This document shows positions 51,695 to 63,300 of a DNA stretch of 64,000 nt, piece after piece (within the stretch, counting starts at the first letter, position 1; every line of letters starts with the position of its first letter). The stretch comes from Bacillota bacterium (GTDB lineage Bacteria; Bacillota; Clostridia; Christensenellales; CAG-138), in NCBI GenBank assembly GCA_023400985.1, contig JAEXEN010000007.1, forward strand, positions 29,901 through 93,900. The letters run 5' to 3'. Below the pieces are notes generated by a model. It ran no database searches, was not told where the DNA came from, and worked only from the letters and a program-made list of their open reading frames with translations. The position numbers and the translations under genes are program-made.

Positions 51695-54600
51695 ATGCAG
51701 AAGGGCAAAAAACTGGTCAGCTTGTTGCTGTGTCTTGTCATGGTCCTCGGCTTTGTGCCTGTGGCGGCGGCCTACCCGGCTGCCGGGGAGGGTACGATTG
51801 GCGCCGCCGGCTTTGACAAACCGGCGCTGACCGAGAGGACCGGCGTCGACGCAACGGAGCTCACATTTAAGGACGGCTCCGACAAACAGATCCTGACCGA
51901 CCTAGACAGCCATAACGTCGTGCGCGACAGCCTTAAGACCGCCCTGGACGAGCTCCCGGGAACGGCGGCTGCAAGGGGCAGCGAGGCACAGCAGTATGTT
52001 GAAGATGTTGCTTCGGCTTTAGCCAAGCCTGTCGGCGCGGTATTTTCCGAAGAAATCCCGCAGGGAGGCATGGTCGACATTATCGTTTGGCTGCAGCAGC
52101 TGCCGACCGTGCTTGCGGAGGCATACGGCGCGGAGGCCGACTCGATCACGGGGCCCTATGCCGAGCTGGGCAGGCAGGCGCGCCGCGAGATCAAAGTAAA
52201 CTATGCCCAAAACATAACCTTCGAATATTCCGCGGTATTTGCGGGCTTTGCGATGACTGTCAAAGCAAACGCCGTGCAAAAGATCGCTGATATGCCGGGC
52301 GTTTACGCCGTAACGCCGGATACGCTGATGTATGCGGACGATACGGATTACGACCCGAGTTACACATATACCGGCATGCTCGAAAGCCGCCAGATCTTTG
52401 ATATCGGAGCGATACACAGCGCAGGCGTCAGCGGCGAAGGCGTTGTGGTCGGCGTGCTGGATACTGGTATCGACTACAACCATCCGGACCTTGAAAATGT
52501 ATTTAAGGGCGGGTATAACTACATTGCGTCCGGCGTCGACTACGGCCGCCCGGAGGAACTAAGGTATGTCCCGATGGAAACCACCTATGCGCAGTGGCAG
52601 AGTTCCGGCCAACCGGAAACCAATTCCAAGGGTAGCACATTTTATACCGACCACGGTACCCATGTAAGCGGCATCATTTCGGCAAACGCAAACAACACCG
52701 CCTCCGCTACCTACAAGACGCTGGGTCTTGCGCCCGATGTGGACCTGTATGTGGCGCGCGTCCTCGGGCCCTACGGCTCGGGCGCGACATCCGGCATCAT
52801 TGCCGCGGTCGAGGACTTTACCGCTGGCAACTCCGCAAGGGGAATTCCCAAAGCCGATGTGATCAACCTCTCTTTGGGCGCAGATAACAATACGGCTTAC
52901 GGGAGCGATATTTTTGCGCTCAACAACGCGGTCATCGGCGGCGTAAACGTTGCGGTATCCGCGGGCAACAACGCTACCGGCAGCGCCAGCACGATGGATG
53001 CACGCGCGATCAAAACGCTCGGGAGCCCGGGCACGGCCTACCTGCCCGTTACGGTCGCCGCGTCGCAGTATGGCGGCGAGTCGGTAAAGACCTATAATAG
53101 CGTTTCGGCGAGCCTCGACGGCGAAGCGAGCACCACCTCGTTCGGCCTTTTGCTCGAAGGGCAGGACTTGAGCAATGCCTTTGACGACGATACTATCACC
53201 GGCGACCCGGCCCCCGTCTATGTGGATGGGAAGGGCTACGAGGCCTATCTGGCGTTCGGCCCGAACGACACGAACCCCACGCTTGCCCAGCTTCAGGCGA
53301 TTCCGGACGGAAGCCTTGCGGGCAAGGTGCTTATCGTAAAGCGCGGGCTGAACTTTACTGACTTTCAGGCGCAGGCGCTGCGTACGGGCGCGGGCGCGCT
53401 CATCATCGTCAACAACGCGGCAAACGGCGAAAACTATATTACCAACATGGTGATCGGCGGCACCGCGGAGAATTCTTTGCCGATCTTCTCTGCGTATCAT
53501 TCCACCAGCGCGAGCCTTACGGCTTTGGCGGCGGGGGGAAGCACGGTCTATTTAGAGCTTGGCGATCTCACGAATTCGCCGCAGGAAAGGCTTCCCGCAT
53601 ACTTCAGCTCCATAGGCCCCGTAAACCCGACCATCGGACTGAAGCCCGACATCATCGCCCCGGGCTGGAACATCGTTTCCACGGCTCCGGCGTACATCAC
53701 AAGCGCGACCCATGATGCGGCGGACTACTCCGCGGCGTACCAGCGCATGAGCGGCACATCCATGTCCGCGCCGCATCTCACGGGCATTCTTGCTTTGATG
53801 GTCGAGGCTTACCCCAATGCGACCCCGGCCGAGATCAAAGCGCGCCTCATGAATACGGCGGATACCGATTTGATCGCCGCGCTTGCGGACGGTACCCCCG
53901 CCTCCGTCCTCGAGGTCGGCGCGGGCTTCGTCGACCCCTATCGCGCCATCATGGAGGAAGACGACGTTTATGTGACGGTCGAAGACGATATCCCGGGCGA
54001 GACAAGCGGCGCCGTCATACCGGACCAGACGCTCTCATCCCTCAGCTTCGGCTTGGCATCGCAAGGCGGCGCATCCCGCGAGCTGCCGGTAACGGTGCAC
54101 GGTGCGACCGATTTTTCGCTTGCCGTTTTATACAACGACGGCACGCGTTACTCTCTTGATGCCGTGGAAAACGGCGTTACACTAAATTACAGCACCCCGG
54201 CCGACGGTACCTTTGACGCATGGGTCTCTGCTCCCTCCGACGCAGAGCAGGGGTATTATGAAGGCTGGCTGGTCGTGACCGTAAACGGCAAAGCATATAC
54301 CCTCCCGTGGCTGGTTCAGGTAGGCGAGGCAGAGGAACCCAGTAACTTCGACCTGCTGTTTACCTCGGAGCGCCCGATCATTTCCACCTCGACGAATACC
54401 GGCGTTCGCTCCGCGAACGGCACGGCTCCGCTAAACTCCAACAGCACGACGATATACTTCACGTGGATGGACGAGTGGCCGACCGACTCGCAAGGATATT
54501 CGGATCTCGACCTCTATCTCATCAATGCCGATACGATGAGCCTTGATTACTATTACGGCTACGTGTCCATAGACGGGCTGTATAACGACGGAACAGACCT

Positions 54601-56065
54601 CTACCGCGTTGCGAACTTCGTCTCAAATACGGCGTACAGGACCTCGGACCTGCAGCGTGTTCCCATTGCAAACGGTACGTATTACCTTTGCGTTTATGCA
54701 AACGACGAATTTTATTTCTTCGATGAGGTCGGCGTTGCATACACGGACGGAACCGGGGATTATGCGGTGCAGTTCACTACCGACTCCACGATCCTTGTTA
54801 ACCCCGATACGAGCGTAACGACCGCAAAGGTCGAGGGACGCATCTTCAGCCCCGCTCTTGCGGAGGCTGCAGCCGCGGGCTTCTACTGGACCGAAGTGGA
54901 TGATTTCTGGTACTTCGGCGAGATGTTCGAAATCGACCAGACTTTCAACGTTTTGGGTTACAGCACGACCGGCAGCGTCTATGCCTCAGGCTCGAGCGGC
55001 TACAATCTTTTCCTCTCGGGCGGCAATCCCTGGATATGCGATGCGGACGGCAATTTCAGCCTGACGATGAACGTAGCCCAGGCGAACAAGAACGGCGGCT
55101 ACCCGTTCACCAGCGGAAGCAATCACACCGTGGTCGGCGTGGAGGGCTTCTACTACAACGACAACGGCACTTCCTGGCCGATGATCGGCGCCAACAAGTC
55201 CGCTCCGGTAACGCCGCAATATGCGCTTGGCCCCGTAATGAACAGCCTGACGGCAACAAACGGCAGCATTGCGGCAAACATCTCTAACCTGCCGGCAAAC
55301 GCTGCGCTCTCGGACTTCTCCGCGGAGTATAGCGTCAACGGCGGTGAATTTATAGCGCTCCCGTTGACCGATATGAGCGTGAGCGGTACGGATGTAACGC
55401 TGAGCTTTGCGCCGCTTGCAAAGACGACGTATGCGCAGGAAGTAACGGTTCGCCTTACTTACCTCTACAATGTCAATTCGGCGGCCCCGTTCACCGTTGA
55501 CCCTGTCGCGATAGGCTCCGTAACGGCGGATAACGATACCGGAACGCTCGCGATCACGCTTGCCGAGCTTCCCGCAAACAGCCCCGCCGCAAGCGAGTTT
55601 ACGATTACCTGGGGCACGGGTTATGCTCCGGCGGATACGGAACAGGCGCTCACGGATTACGCCTACGATGCGGCGACAGGCGTCGCTACCTTCCGCTTTA
55701 CGCCTTATCGGCCGTTCGATTGGGACCAGACAGTTACCTTCCATGTGGCATTCAACGGCGTGACGACGGATTCGAACCAGATCGTTGTTTCCGGTGAGGT
55801 AACGGAGCTTGAGATCATATTCTCCAACTCGGGCACCGTAACCGTGCAGAAGGGCAATAAGGTCACGCTGGAGATCCTCACCGAGCCACAGGTGGACCTG
55901 AGCCTCTATACCATCACATGGAAATCCGACGATACGGGTATCGCGACCGTCAACAGCGCCGGCGTCGTTACGGGCAAGAAAGCCGGCTACGCGACGATCA
56001 CCGCGACGATCTTAAATCCCTATGGTCAGGTAGCCACATTGGATTTCGGCGTCAATGTCTATTAA
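51695..56065 (+). CDS. Giant secreted subtilisin-like serine protease (S8) with PA, Ig-like and Big_2 domains
   Basis: 1456 residues. A signal peptide (1-27) is followed by a propeptide whose end resembles an I9 inhibitor (SAVFAGFAMTVKANAVQKIA). The catalytic triad is intact: Asp in GVLDTGIDYNHPDL (~255), His in DHGTHVSGI (~320) and Ser in GTSMSAPHLTG (~690). A ~200-residue insertion before the Ser contains a PA domain. Beyond ~760 come Ig/fibronectin-like modules, and the end (WKSDDTGIATVNSAGVVTGK) is a Big_2 domain. No LPXTG or membrane anchor is seen. It lies between sipW and the TasA-like gene. Confidence 0.92.
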   Translation: MQKGKKLVSLLLCLVMVLGFVPVAAAYPAAGEGTIGAAGFDKPALTERTGVDATELTFKDGSDKQILTDLDSHNVVRDSLKTALDELPGTAAARGSEAQQYVEDVASALAKPVGAVFSEEIPQGGMVDIIVWLQQLPTVLAEAYGAEADSITGPYAELGRQARREIKVNYAQNITFEYSAVFAGFAMTVKANAVQKIADMPGVYAVTPDTLMYADDTDYDPSYTYTGMLESRQIFDIGAIHSAGVSGEGVVVGVLDTGIDYNHPDLENVFKGGYNYIASGVDYGRPEELRYVPMETTYAQWQSSGQPETNSKGSTFYTDHGTHVSGIISANANNTASATYKTLGLAPDVDLYVARVLGPYGSGATSGIIAAVEDFTAGNSARGIPKADVINLSLGADNNTAYGSDIFALNNAVIGGVNVAVSAGNNATGSASTMDARAIKTLGSPGTAYLPVTVAASQYGGESVKTYNSVSASLDGEASTTSFGLLLEGQDLSNAFDDDTITGDPAPVYVDGKGYEAYLAFGPNDTNPTLAQLQAIPDGSLAGKVLIVKRGLNFTDFQAQALRTGAGALIIVNNAANGENYITNMVIGGTAENSLPIFSAYHSTSASLTALAAGGSTVYLELGDLTNSPQERLPAYFSSIGPVNPTIGLKPDIIAPGWNIVSTAPAYITSATHDAADYSAAYQRMSGTSMSAPHLTGILALMVEAYPNATPAEIKARLMNTADTDLIAALADGTPASVLEVGAGFVDPYRAIMEEDDVYVTVEDDIPGETSGAVIPDQTLSSLSFGLASQGGASRELPVTVHGATDFSLAVLYNDGTRYSLDAVENGVTLNYSTPADGTFDAWVSAPSDAEQGYYEGWLVVTVNGKAYTLPWLVQVGEAEEPSNFDLLFTSERPIISTSTNTGVRSANGTAPLNSNSTTIYFTWMDEWPTDSQGYSDLDLYLINADTMSLDYYYGYVSIDGLYNDGTDLYRVANFVSNTAYRTSDLQRVPIANGTYYLCVYANDEFYFFDEVGVAYTDGTGDYAVQFTTDSTILVNPDTSVTTAKVEGRIFSPALAEAAAAGFYWTEVDDFWYFGEMFEIDQTFNVLGYSTTGSVYASGSSGYNLFLSGGNPWICDADGNFSLTMNVAQANKNGGYPFTSGSNHTVVGVEGFYYNDNGTSWPMIGANKSAPVTPQYALGPVMNSLTATNGSIAANISNLPANAALSDFSAEYSVNGGEFIALPLTDMSVSGTDVTLSFAPLAKTTYAQEVTVRLTYLYNVNSAAPFTVDPVAIGSVTADNDTGTLAITLAELPANSPAASEFTITWGTGYAPADTEQALTDYAYDAATGVATFRFTPYRPFDWDQTVTFHVAFNGVTTDSNQIVVSGEVTELEIIFSNSGTVTVQKGNKVTLEILTEPQVDLSLYTITWKSDDTGIATVNSAGVVTGKKAGYATITATILNPYGQVATLDFGVNVY

Positions 56066-56095
56066 AAAAAGAAAAGCAAGGAGAGAGAAAAGCAA

Positions 56096-57145
56096 ATGAA
56101 AAAGCTTATGAAGAGCAAAAAAGCGCTCGTAGCGCTCGCGCTTGCGCTTTTGATTGCGGCCGGCGGCTTCACCTATGCGTGGTTCACCGTGAACGCCGAA
56201 GCGACCAATACGGACATTCAGGGCGGCAGGCTTCGGCTGAACGCACCCCGGTTTGTGGAATGGTATGAGACAGACGAGGATTACAACCGGGTAGGCGACC
56301 CCATTCGCGTCTACTATGATGCAGACGGGCAGATCGTCAATGAGAATGGGACGCCCGTCGATATCACGTATTATCTTCCTACCGATAAGGAATATGAGCT
56401 TTCCGGCCCATGGCTGGAACCTGGACAGATCGTACAGCCCGAGTACGACGCTTTCATTGGTTTTGAGCTATGTAACCCCAATCCGGACGGTCTGGCGATT
56501 GCGGAGATCGTGAAGATCGACAATTCCCTGACGAATATAGAGATATGGTCGGATATCGACCCCGTTACGGGAAATGCGATCCAGCTCATTACGCCGCAGT
56601 CCTATCCAAACATGGCGGCCCTCGCGGCGGCGCATCCCGACGTTTCGCTGGCCGACCTCACCTACAATTTAGACCCCAATTTGGCACGAAACAAGGTTTA
56701 CACGATCGGCGGCGAGGTCGTGGGCATGCTTGCGTGGAGTTACGATAAAACTGTCTATACCGCAACCGGGCAGTATGTGTACTATGCGACCATGTCGGCG
56801 CTCCCCAAAGGCTACGACTTGACCTTTGACGTCGTTTCGGAAGTGATACTTGCGCCGACGGCCGGGAACCGTTTTCAGGGCTGCGTGGCGGATGTTACTT
56901 CCAAGTATGAATCCACACAACCCTTTACCGGAGCCGTCAAGGCAAAATGGGGGGAAAACATAAACCTTCAGGTCGTTCCTCAGCAGGGACCGCCGGATTA
57001 TGTTGCCATCGACAGTTTTCCCGGCACTTCGGCGAGAGGCTTCAGTATAGCGGCATATGACGGTCCGCATCTCTCCATAGCCGAAGCACAGAAAATGACG
57101 GCCGTGGAACTTGCGGCATTCTTCTTCCCCGATCTGTACGATTAA
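56096..57145 (+). CDS. TasA/camelysin-like protein with SipW-type signal peptide
   Basis: 349 residues; AAGGAGAGAG precedes the ATG. The N-terminus KKALVALALALLIAAGGFTY followed by AWFTVNAEATN is the SipW-dependent signal pattern seen in TasA, camelysin and related proteins. The mature part starts with a beta-rich domain (IQGGRLRLNAPRFVEWY), but the family level beyond that is unclear. TasA forms matrix or spore-surface fibres. It follows the subtilase by 30 bases, so the protease may process or release it. A terminator follows at 57184. Confidence 0.85.
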   Translation: MKKLMKSKKALVALALALLIAAGGFTYAWFTVNAEATNTDIQGGRLRLNAPRFVEWYETDEDYNRVGDPIRVYYDADGQIVNENGTPVDITYYLPTDKEYELSGPWLEPGQIVQPEYDAFIGFELCNPNPDGLAIAEIVKIDNSLTNIEIWSDIDPVTGNAIQLITPQSYPNMAALAAAHPDVSLADLTYNLDPNLARNKVYTIGGEVVGMLAWSYDKTVYTATGQYVYYATMSALPKGYDLTFDVVSEVILAPTAGNRFQGCVADVTSKYESTQPFTGAVKAKWGENINLQVVPQQGPPDYVAIDSFPGTSARGFSIAAYDGPHLSIAEAQKMTAVELAAFFFPDLYD

Positions 57146-57183
57146 CGGATTAGCATTGCGGATTCGAAACTTAAAAATGAGAG

Positions 57184-57209
57184 AAAGGCCGCCGCTTGGC
57201 GGCCTTTTA
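57184..57209 (+). terminator. Intrinsic terminator after the TasA-like gene
   Basis: AAAGGCCGCC (57184-57193), loop GCTT, complement GGCGGCCTTT (57198-57207) and T. Confidence 0.85.
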
Positions 57210-57303
57210 ACCTATCGGCAAAGCTGCGGCTTCAAGCGAAGCAAGGAGGTGATGAAGCTATACCTATCTAATATTTTTCGACAATTTTCCATGCTTGAAA
57301 AGT

Positions 57304-57346
57304 AATATGTGACATGATAACATTATTTGAAAGGCAATATGTGACA
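57304..57346 (+). promoter_or_regulatory. Direct repeat upstream of the giant surface protein
   Basis: AATATGTGACA occurs at 57304-57314 and again at 57336-57346, each followed by a form of ATAACAT. The 32-base spacing is about three helical turns, suggesting a regulator bound on one face of the DNA 55-95 bases before the start codon. Confidence 0.5.
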
Positions 57347-57399
57347 AATAATAACATACTCCGCATGGCATCCAAATAATTGGAAATGAGGATTGTATT

Positions 57400-60300
57400 A
57401 TGATTACGAAGAAATGGTATTTGAGAGCTGTTTCTGCGATTGTAGTCTTTATGCTTTTATTTGGGCAAGCATCCTATGCTTTAGCCCATTCGGGCAATAA
57501 CTATAGCAACAATGAAAATGAAATAGATACACCTTTCTCCCCTAAGAGCCTGCCAGATATTGAGAGCGGCTCTTTTATTGAATTATCAGGCGCTCAATTG
57601 GTCAGCGGAAATAATTCTGCTGTGGTTTTAACCTTTACTCTCCCAGTCAGCGTTAACGGGGAAACCGGGGAGTTTATATACATTATTGATAAAAGTACAA
57701 ATTGCCAAATACACGCAATTTCCTGTACAGCAATCGATCCCGTTCGCTATAACGATGTCGTATATGCAAATTCCTATTATGTATTGTTTGAAAAAGAGCT
57801 TCCTCAGGAGGGGCAAATTTGTGTTGTAGATAAATCCAACAATTTATCATGTGTGCCGTTTCTGCCTTTGCTGGAGGAAAATGCTTTTGAAGCGCCGGCT
57901 TCGGACGAAGACTTGTTCGTGGATTATTCGATTCCGCTGCAAGCGGTAGGCATGGCAATTATCGCTCCTAATCAGGCCGTACTTTTTTATAATTATGATA
58001 TCGGAAATTATAATGAACGAGCAATTGCCATAACCGGCGATGCGCATGTTGACGCCATATCCGTTGAAAAAATAGACGATAGGCGAGTTCTGCTGACATT
58101 TGCCGATAATCTTCCAATAAGCGGTGAGTTGCGGATAACGGGCGAAGCCGGCAATGAAGAAAAAGTACCTTTTCAAAACCCATGGTTATATATTAAGAAA
58201 ACAGAGATCGTTGATTCTCATACTATCCGTATTTATTTGTCTGAAAAATCAAAATTTGTTGCGGAATACCCGGAGACAAACATATTTGCATTAATAGGTG
58301 ATATTGGCATCGCTGCCAGCGATATCATCCCGATTGATGGTGATCAGATCGGCGGTGCTTCAATATTTGATATTGTGTTTGAGGATGAACTAGCAGGCAA
58401 TGGGTTCATCTGCCTGATGGATGAAGCGCAAAGTGCTGTAAACGACTTGGCTTCGGTTGCGCAAACGATTGACGGTAAACCATTGTTTGCAAATTATGGG
58501 CTGACTGATGCGGAGGGGAAAACCCGGCCTGCATTGCTGGCTGGCTTTTTTGCTGAGAATTTGCTTTTGACCGATGAAGGGACAACCGCGCAGGAATCTG
58601 CCGCTGCCTCAAAATCTAAGTCAAGATCGGGCTCAAGGGCAGGCGTTGATTCCGATGCGGAAGAAAATAATATTTCGGAGGATTCAACAAAGGGGAAAAC
58701 ATCCGATTCAGGTACTCAAAATGATGGCACAATACCGGGTAATTCCGGAACGCCTGACACATCGGAGAACACCGACACGCAGGCAGGCACAGAAGGAACA
58801 ACCGACCAAGATGGATCCGGCAGCCAGGATGAATCGGACGGTACAGTAGAACCGGACGGTGATTCCGACAATACGGGTGAGCCGGGCGGTTTGGACGAGA
58901 CTGACGGAGATATGTCGGGTGGCGAAGATGCTACGGGTGACGAAGGCACAGCAGACGACGAAGATGAGCCGGATAATAATCCGGTCGGGCCGGATAACGC
59001 AAACGGGCAGAATGATACAGACGTATCCGGCGAGGATGACGATAATTTAGATGGTCATAGCTTGGGCGGGATGAACGACGCAAGTGTGTCCTTAAGGCTG
59101 GGTTCATTTGCATCTGTTAACGCTGAACCGGAAGACGTGCCGAGTGAAGAAAACAGCACATTTATCGAGACAGACATAGATGGTTTTTCCGATGATTCGG
59201 GTGATGCAGCGAATAACTCGGAAAATGTGAATGTACCGGAAGACGATGGTATATCCGATTCTGCTGAAATGGAAGAACCGGATGATGCCGCACAAGACCA
59301 CGGCACACCGGATGAAGTGGTGCCTGATAATTCCGGTGTGCCCGGCGGATCAGACAATGAAGGCGTATCTGATGCCTCGGGGGAGACAGATGCAACCGAT
59401 CCGGGCGAAGAACCTGTAAATAGTGGCGATATACCCCCGGAAACATCAACTGAAGATCCTGACACATCAATTTTGCCAGATGATAAAAATCTAAGCGGCG
59501 AAGTGCCGTCTGACGCGGTTGTAGTTTCGGTTCCTGGCAATGTGAGTATTCGTTCAACAACAGAAACTTCATTATCATGGGATGCAATAGAAGGCGCTAC
59601 ATCTTATGATATTGAGCGCGACGGCGTTATTATTGGAAGCGTATCAGACAGCTATTTTCAAACAAACGGATTGGTGCCGGAGCAATTACAGTCATTTCGT
59701 ATCAGAGCGAATATTGACGGTATGTCCGGCGATTGGACAACTCTTTACATCGTAACAAGCGTTTCAAATATCAGCGGCGGCACAATAACAAACAATACGG
59801 TTTGGTCGAGCGCCGTTACTACTTACTCTTTATCCGGCAATCTTATAATTTCCAGCGGCGTATCATTGTCAATTATGCCGGGAATTACGGTTAAAATTGC
59901 TTCCGGAAAAAGTATATCTGTCAATGGCACGCTTAATGCAGTTGGAACGGCAGAGGACCCAATTGTATTTACATCTACCAGCGATGCCGCATATGGGGGG
60001 AGCGGTGCCGCCGTTTATTGGAACGGGTTTGACGTTGGGACGACAGGCGAGTTCAACGCGGATCATACCAAAATTCGATATGCTGGGCGTAGCGGCAGCG
60101 GAAACGATTATGCGATAGATGTAACGGGTGCCGGGAAACTGGATATTACGAATTCCGAGATAACGGATTCGTATTATGGCGGCATCAACATCCTTAATTC
60201 AACCGGTGCCGTAACGATTGATAATAATATTATAACCACTCCCAATTATGGCATCCTGATCAGCAATGCGGGAGCCGGAAACATTCAAATCACGAACAAC

Positions 60301-63300
60301 CGGATTTCCAGCAGCGGCAGCAGTGCAGTAATGATTTCCTCTTATCAGGGGGGCACGCTGGCTATTCAAGACAACGTGGTAGGCGGCAGCGCATATTCCG
60401 TGCAGATAACTACCAGTAGTTTCAAACCGGCTACGCTGACGGGGTTTGAATACAATACATTCAGCAAGCCGGTACTTCTTTCTTCGGGTACATTATTAAC
60501 AGACTTGACGCTGGGTGAATATATCACTTGTGTGAATGGCTCGGTCACGATAGCGCAGGGCAAGACGCTGACGCTTTTGCCGGGTGCAATCATTTATGGC
60601 ACATCTCCGTCTAGCCTGTTTGTTATCAATGGAAAAATCAATGCGGTCGGAACAGCGGGAAAGCCGATTATATTTACGTCAACAGGCGATGCTGCATATG
60701 GGGGAAGCGGTTCGGTCGTTTATTGGAATGGGTTTGATATTGGTACGACAGGCGAACTCAACGCGGATCATGCCAAAATTCGATATGCCGGGCGTAGCAG
60801 TAGTGGAAACGACTATGCGATAGATGTAACGGGTGCCGGGAAACTAAATCTTACGAATTCCGAGATAACGGATTCATATTATGGCGGTATCAACATTCTT
60901 AATTCAACCGGTGCCGTAACGATTGACAATAATACCATAAGCACTCCCAATTATGGCATCCGGATCAGCAACACCGGCACTGGAAACATTCAAATCACGA
61001 ACAACCAGATCTCCAGCAGCGGCAGCAGTGCAATCATGATATCCGCTTATCCGAAAGGGGATCTGACCATTCGGGGTAATACGGTAAGCGGCGGCACATA
61101 TTCGGTGCAAATAACCACCAGCAATTTTACCCCGACCATGCTGACGGGGTTTGAATATAATACATTTAGCAAACCGGTATATCTCTTATCAGGGACCCTA
61201 TCTATAGATTTGACGTTGGGTGAATATATCACTTATGTGAGCAGCACGGTCACAATAGCTTTAGGGAAGACGCTGACGTTCTTACCGGGTGCAATCGTTC
61301 ATGGGGCATCCCAGTCCGGCCTGTTTGTTATCAATGGGAAAATCAATGCGATTGGAACAGCGGAAAAGCCAATAGTATTTACATCAACTAGCGATACTGA
61401 ATACGGTGGAAGCGGTACCGCAGTATATTGGACCGGGTTTGATATCGGCAGTGCCGGGGAATTCAACGCAAGCTATATCAAGATAAGGTATGCCGGTCAG
61501 GGTACGAACGCTACCACCGGTAATGCCTGTGCTGAGTATGCAATAGATGTTACAGGCGCCGGGAAACTGGATATTACGAATTCTGAGATAACAAACTCTC
61601 CCTATACATGTATCAGGGTCAGTGGCACATGTACTGGAAGCGTACGGATAGAGAACAACCTGATTACATGCAGCGGTAACAGTGCGATAATATTGTCCGC
61701 TACAGGTGGCATGCTGGTCATTCAAGGCAATACGGTAAGCGGCGGTACCTATTCGGTGCAAATAACCACCAGCAGTTTTGCCCCGGCTACTCTGACGGGG
61801 TTTGAATATAACACATTTAATAAACCGGTATTGCTTTCTTCAGGTACATTATCCACAGATTTAACGTTGGGCGAATACATCACTTATGTGAGCAGCACGG
61901 TCACAATAGCTTTAGGGAAGACGCTGACGTTCTTACCGGGTGCAATCGTTCATGGAGCATCCCGATATGGTCTGTTTGTTGTCAATGGAAGGATCGATGC
62001 GATCGGAACAGCAGAAAAACCAATTATATTTACGTCAACCGGCGATACAGCATATGGTGGAAATGGCTTAACGGTATATTGGAACGGGTTTGATATCGGC
62101 GGCACCGGGGAATTTAACGCAAGCTATATCAAGCTAAGGTATGCCGGTCAGTGTGCGAACTCTGAGGGCAATGCGCGTGCCGATTATGCAATAGATGTAA
62201 CGGGTGCCGGGAAACTGAACGTTACGAACTCGGAGATAACAAATATATACTCTACCGGTATCAGGATCAGCAGCACAGGTACGGGAAGCGTCCGGATAGA
62301 GAACAACCAGATTACATGCAACGGTAACACTGCAATAATATTGACCGCTACAGGTGGTACGCTGATCATTCAGGGCAATACGGTAAGCGGCAGCACCTAT
62401 TCGGTGCAGATAACTATTAATAGCTTCGCCCCGACCACGCTGACGGGGTTTGAATATAACACGTTCAGCAAACCGGTATATCTTTCTTCGGGTACACTAT
62501 CAACGGATTTGACGTTGGGCGAATATACTACTTATTTGAGTGGCTCGGTCACAGTAGCCCCCGGCAAGACGCTGACGCTGCTGCCGGGAGCAATCATTCA
62601 GGGGGAAGCTCAGTACGGTCTGCTTGTTATCAATGGGAAGGTCGATGCAATTGGAACAGCTGAAAAACCGATTATATTTACGTCAACAGGCGATGCCGCA
62701 TATGGAGGAAGCGGTGCCACCGTTTATTGGAATGGATTTGATATAAGTGCTACGGGCGAGTTTAACGCGAGCAATGTTAAAATTCGATTTGCCGGGCGTG
62801 GTAGTGGAAGCGATTATGCGATAGATGTGACAGGCGCCGGGAAACTGAATATCACGAATTCTGAGATAACAAACTCGTATTATGGCGGTATCAGGATCAA
62901 TTCGACTGGCGCTATAGTAATCGGCGACAGCACCATTAGCACCCCTAACCAGTGTATTCAGATTGCTAACACTGGAGCTGGAAACATCCAGATTACAGAC
63001 AATGTACTTACCAGCACCGGCACAAACGCATTATATATATCCGCTTATCCGGGCGGTACTCTGGCTATTCAAGGTAACGTGGTAAGCGGCAGCACGTACT
63101 CGGTGCAGATAATTACAACTGGTTTCGTACCAACCACTCTTACGGGGTTTGAATATAATACATTTAGTAAACCGGTATATCTTTATGCGGGTACATTATC
63201 AACGGATTTGACTTTGGGTGAATATATTACTTATTTGAATGGCTCGGTCACAGTAACCTCCGGCAAGACGCTGACACTGCTGCCGGGAGCAATCATTCAG

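Noticed and set aside
57252..57305. 17-residue peptide after AAGGAGGTG
   Set aside because: The GGAGG is only two bases from the ATG and the peptide is not recognisable; a chance site is as likely.
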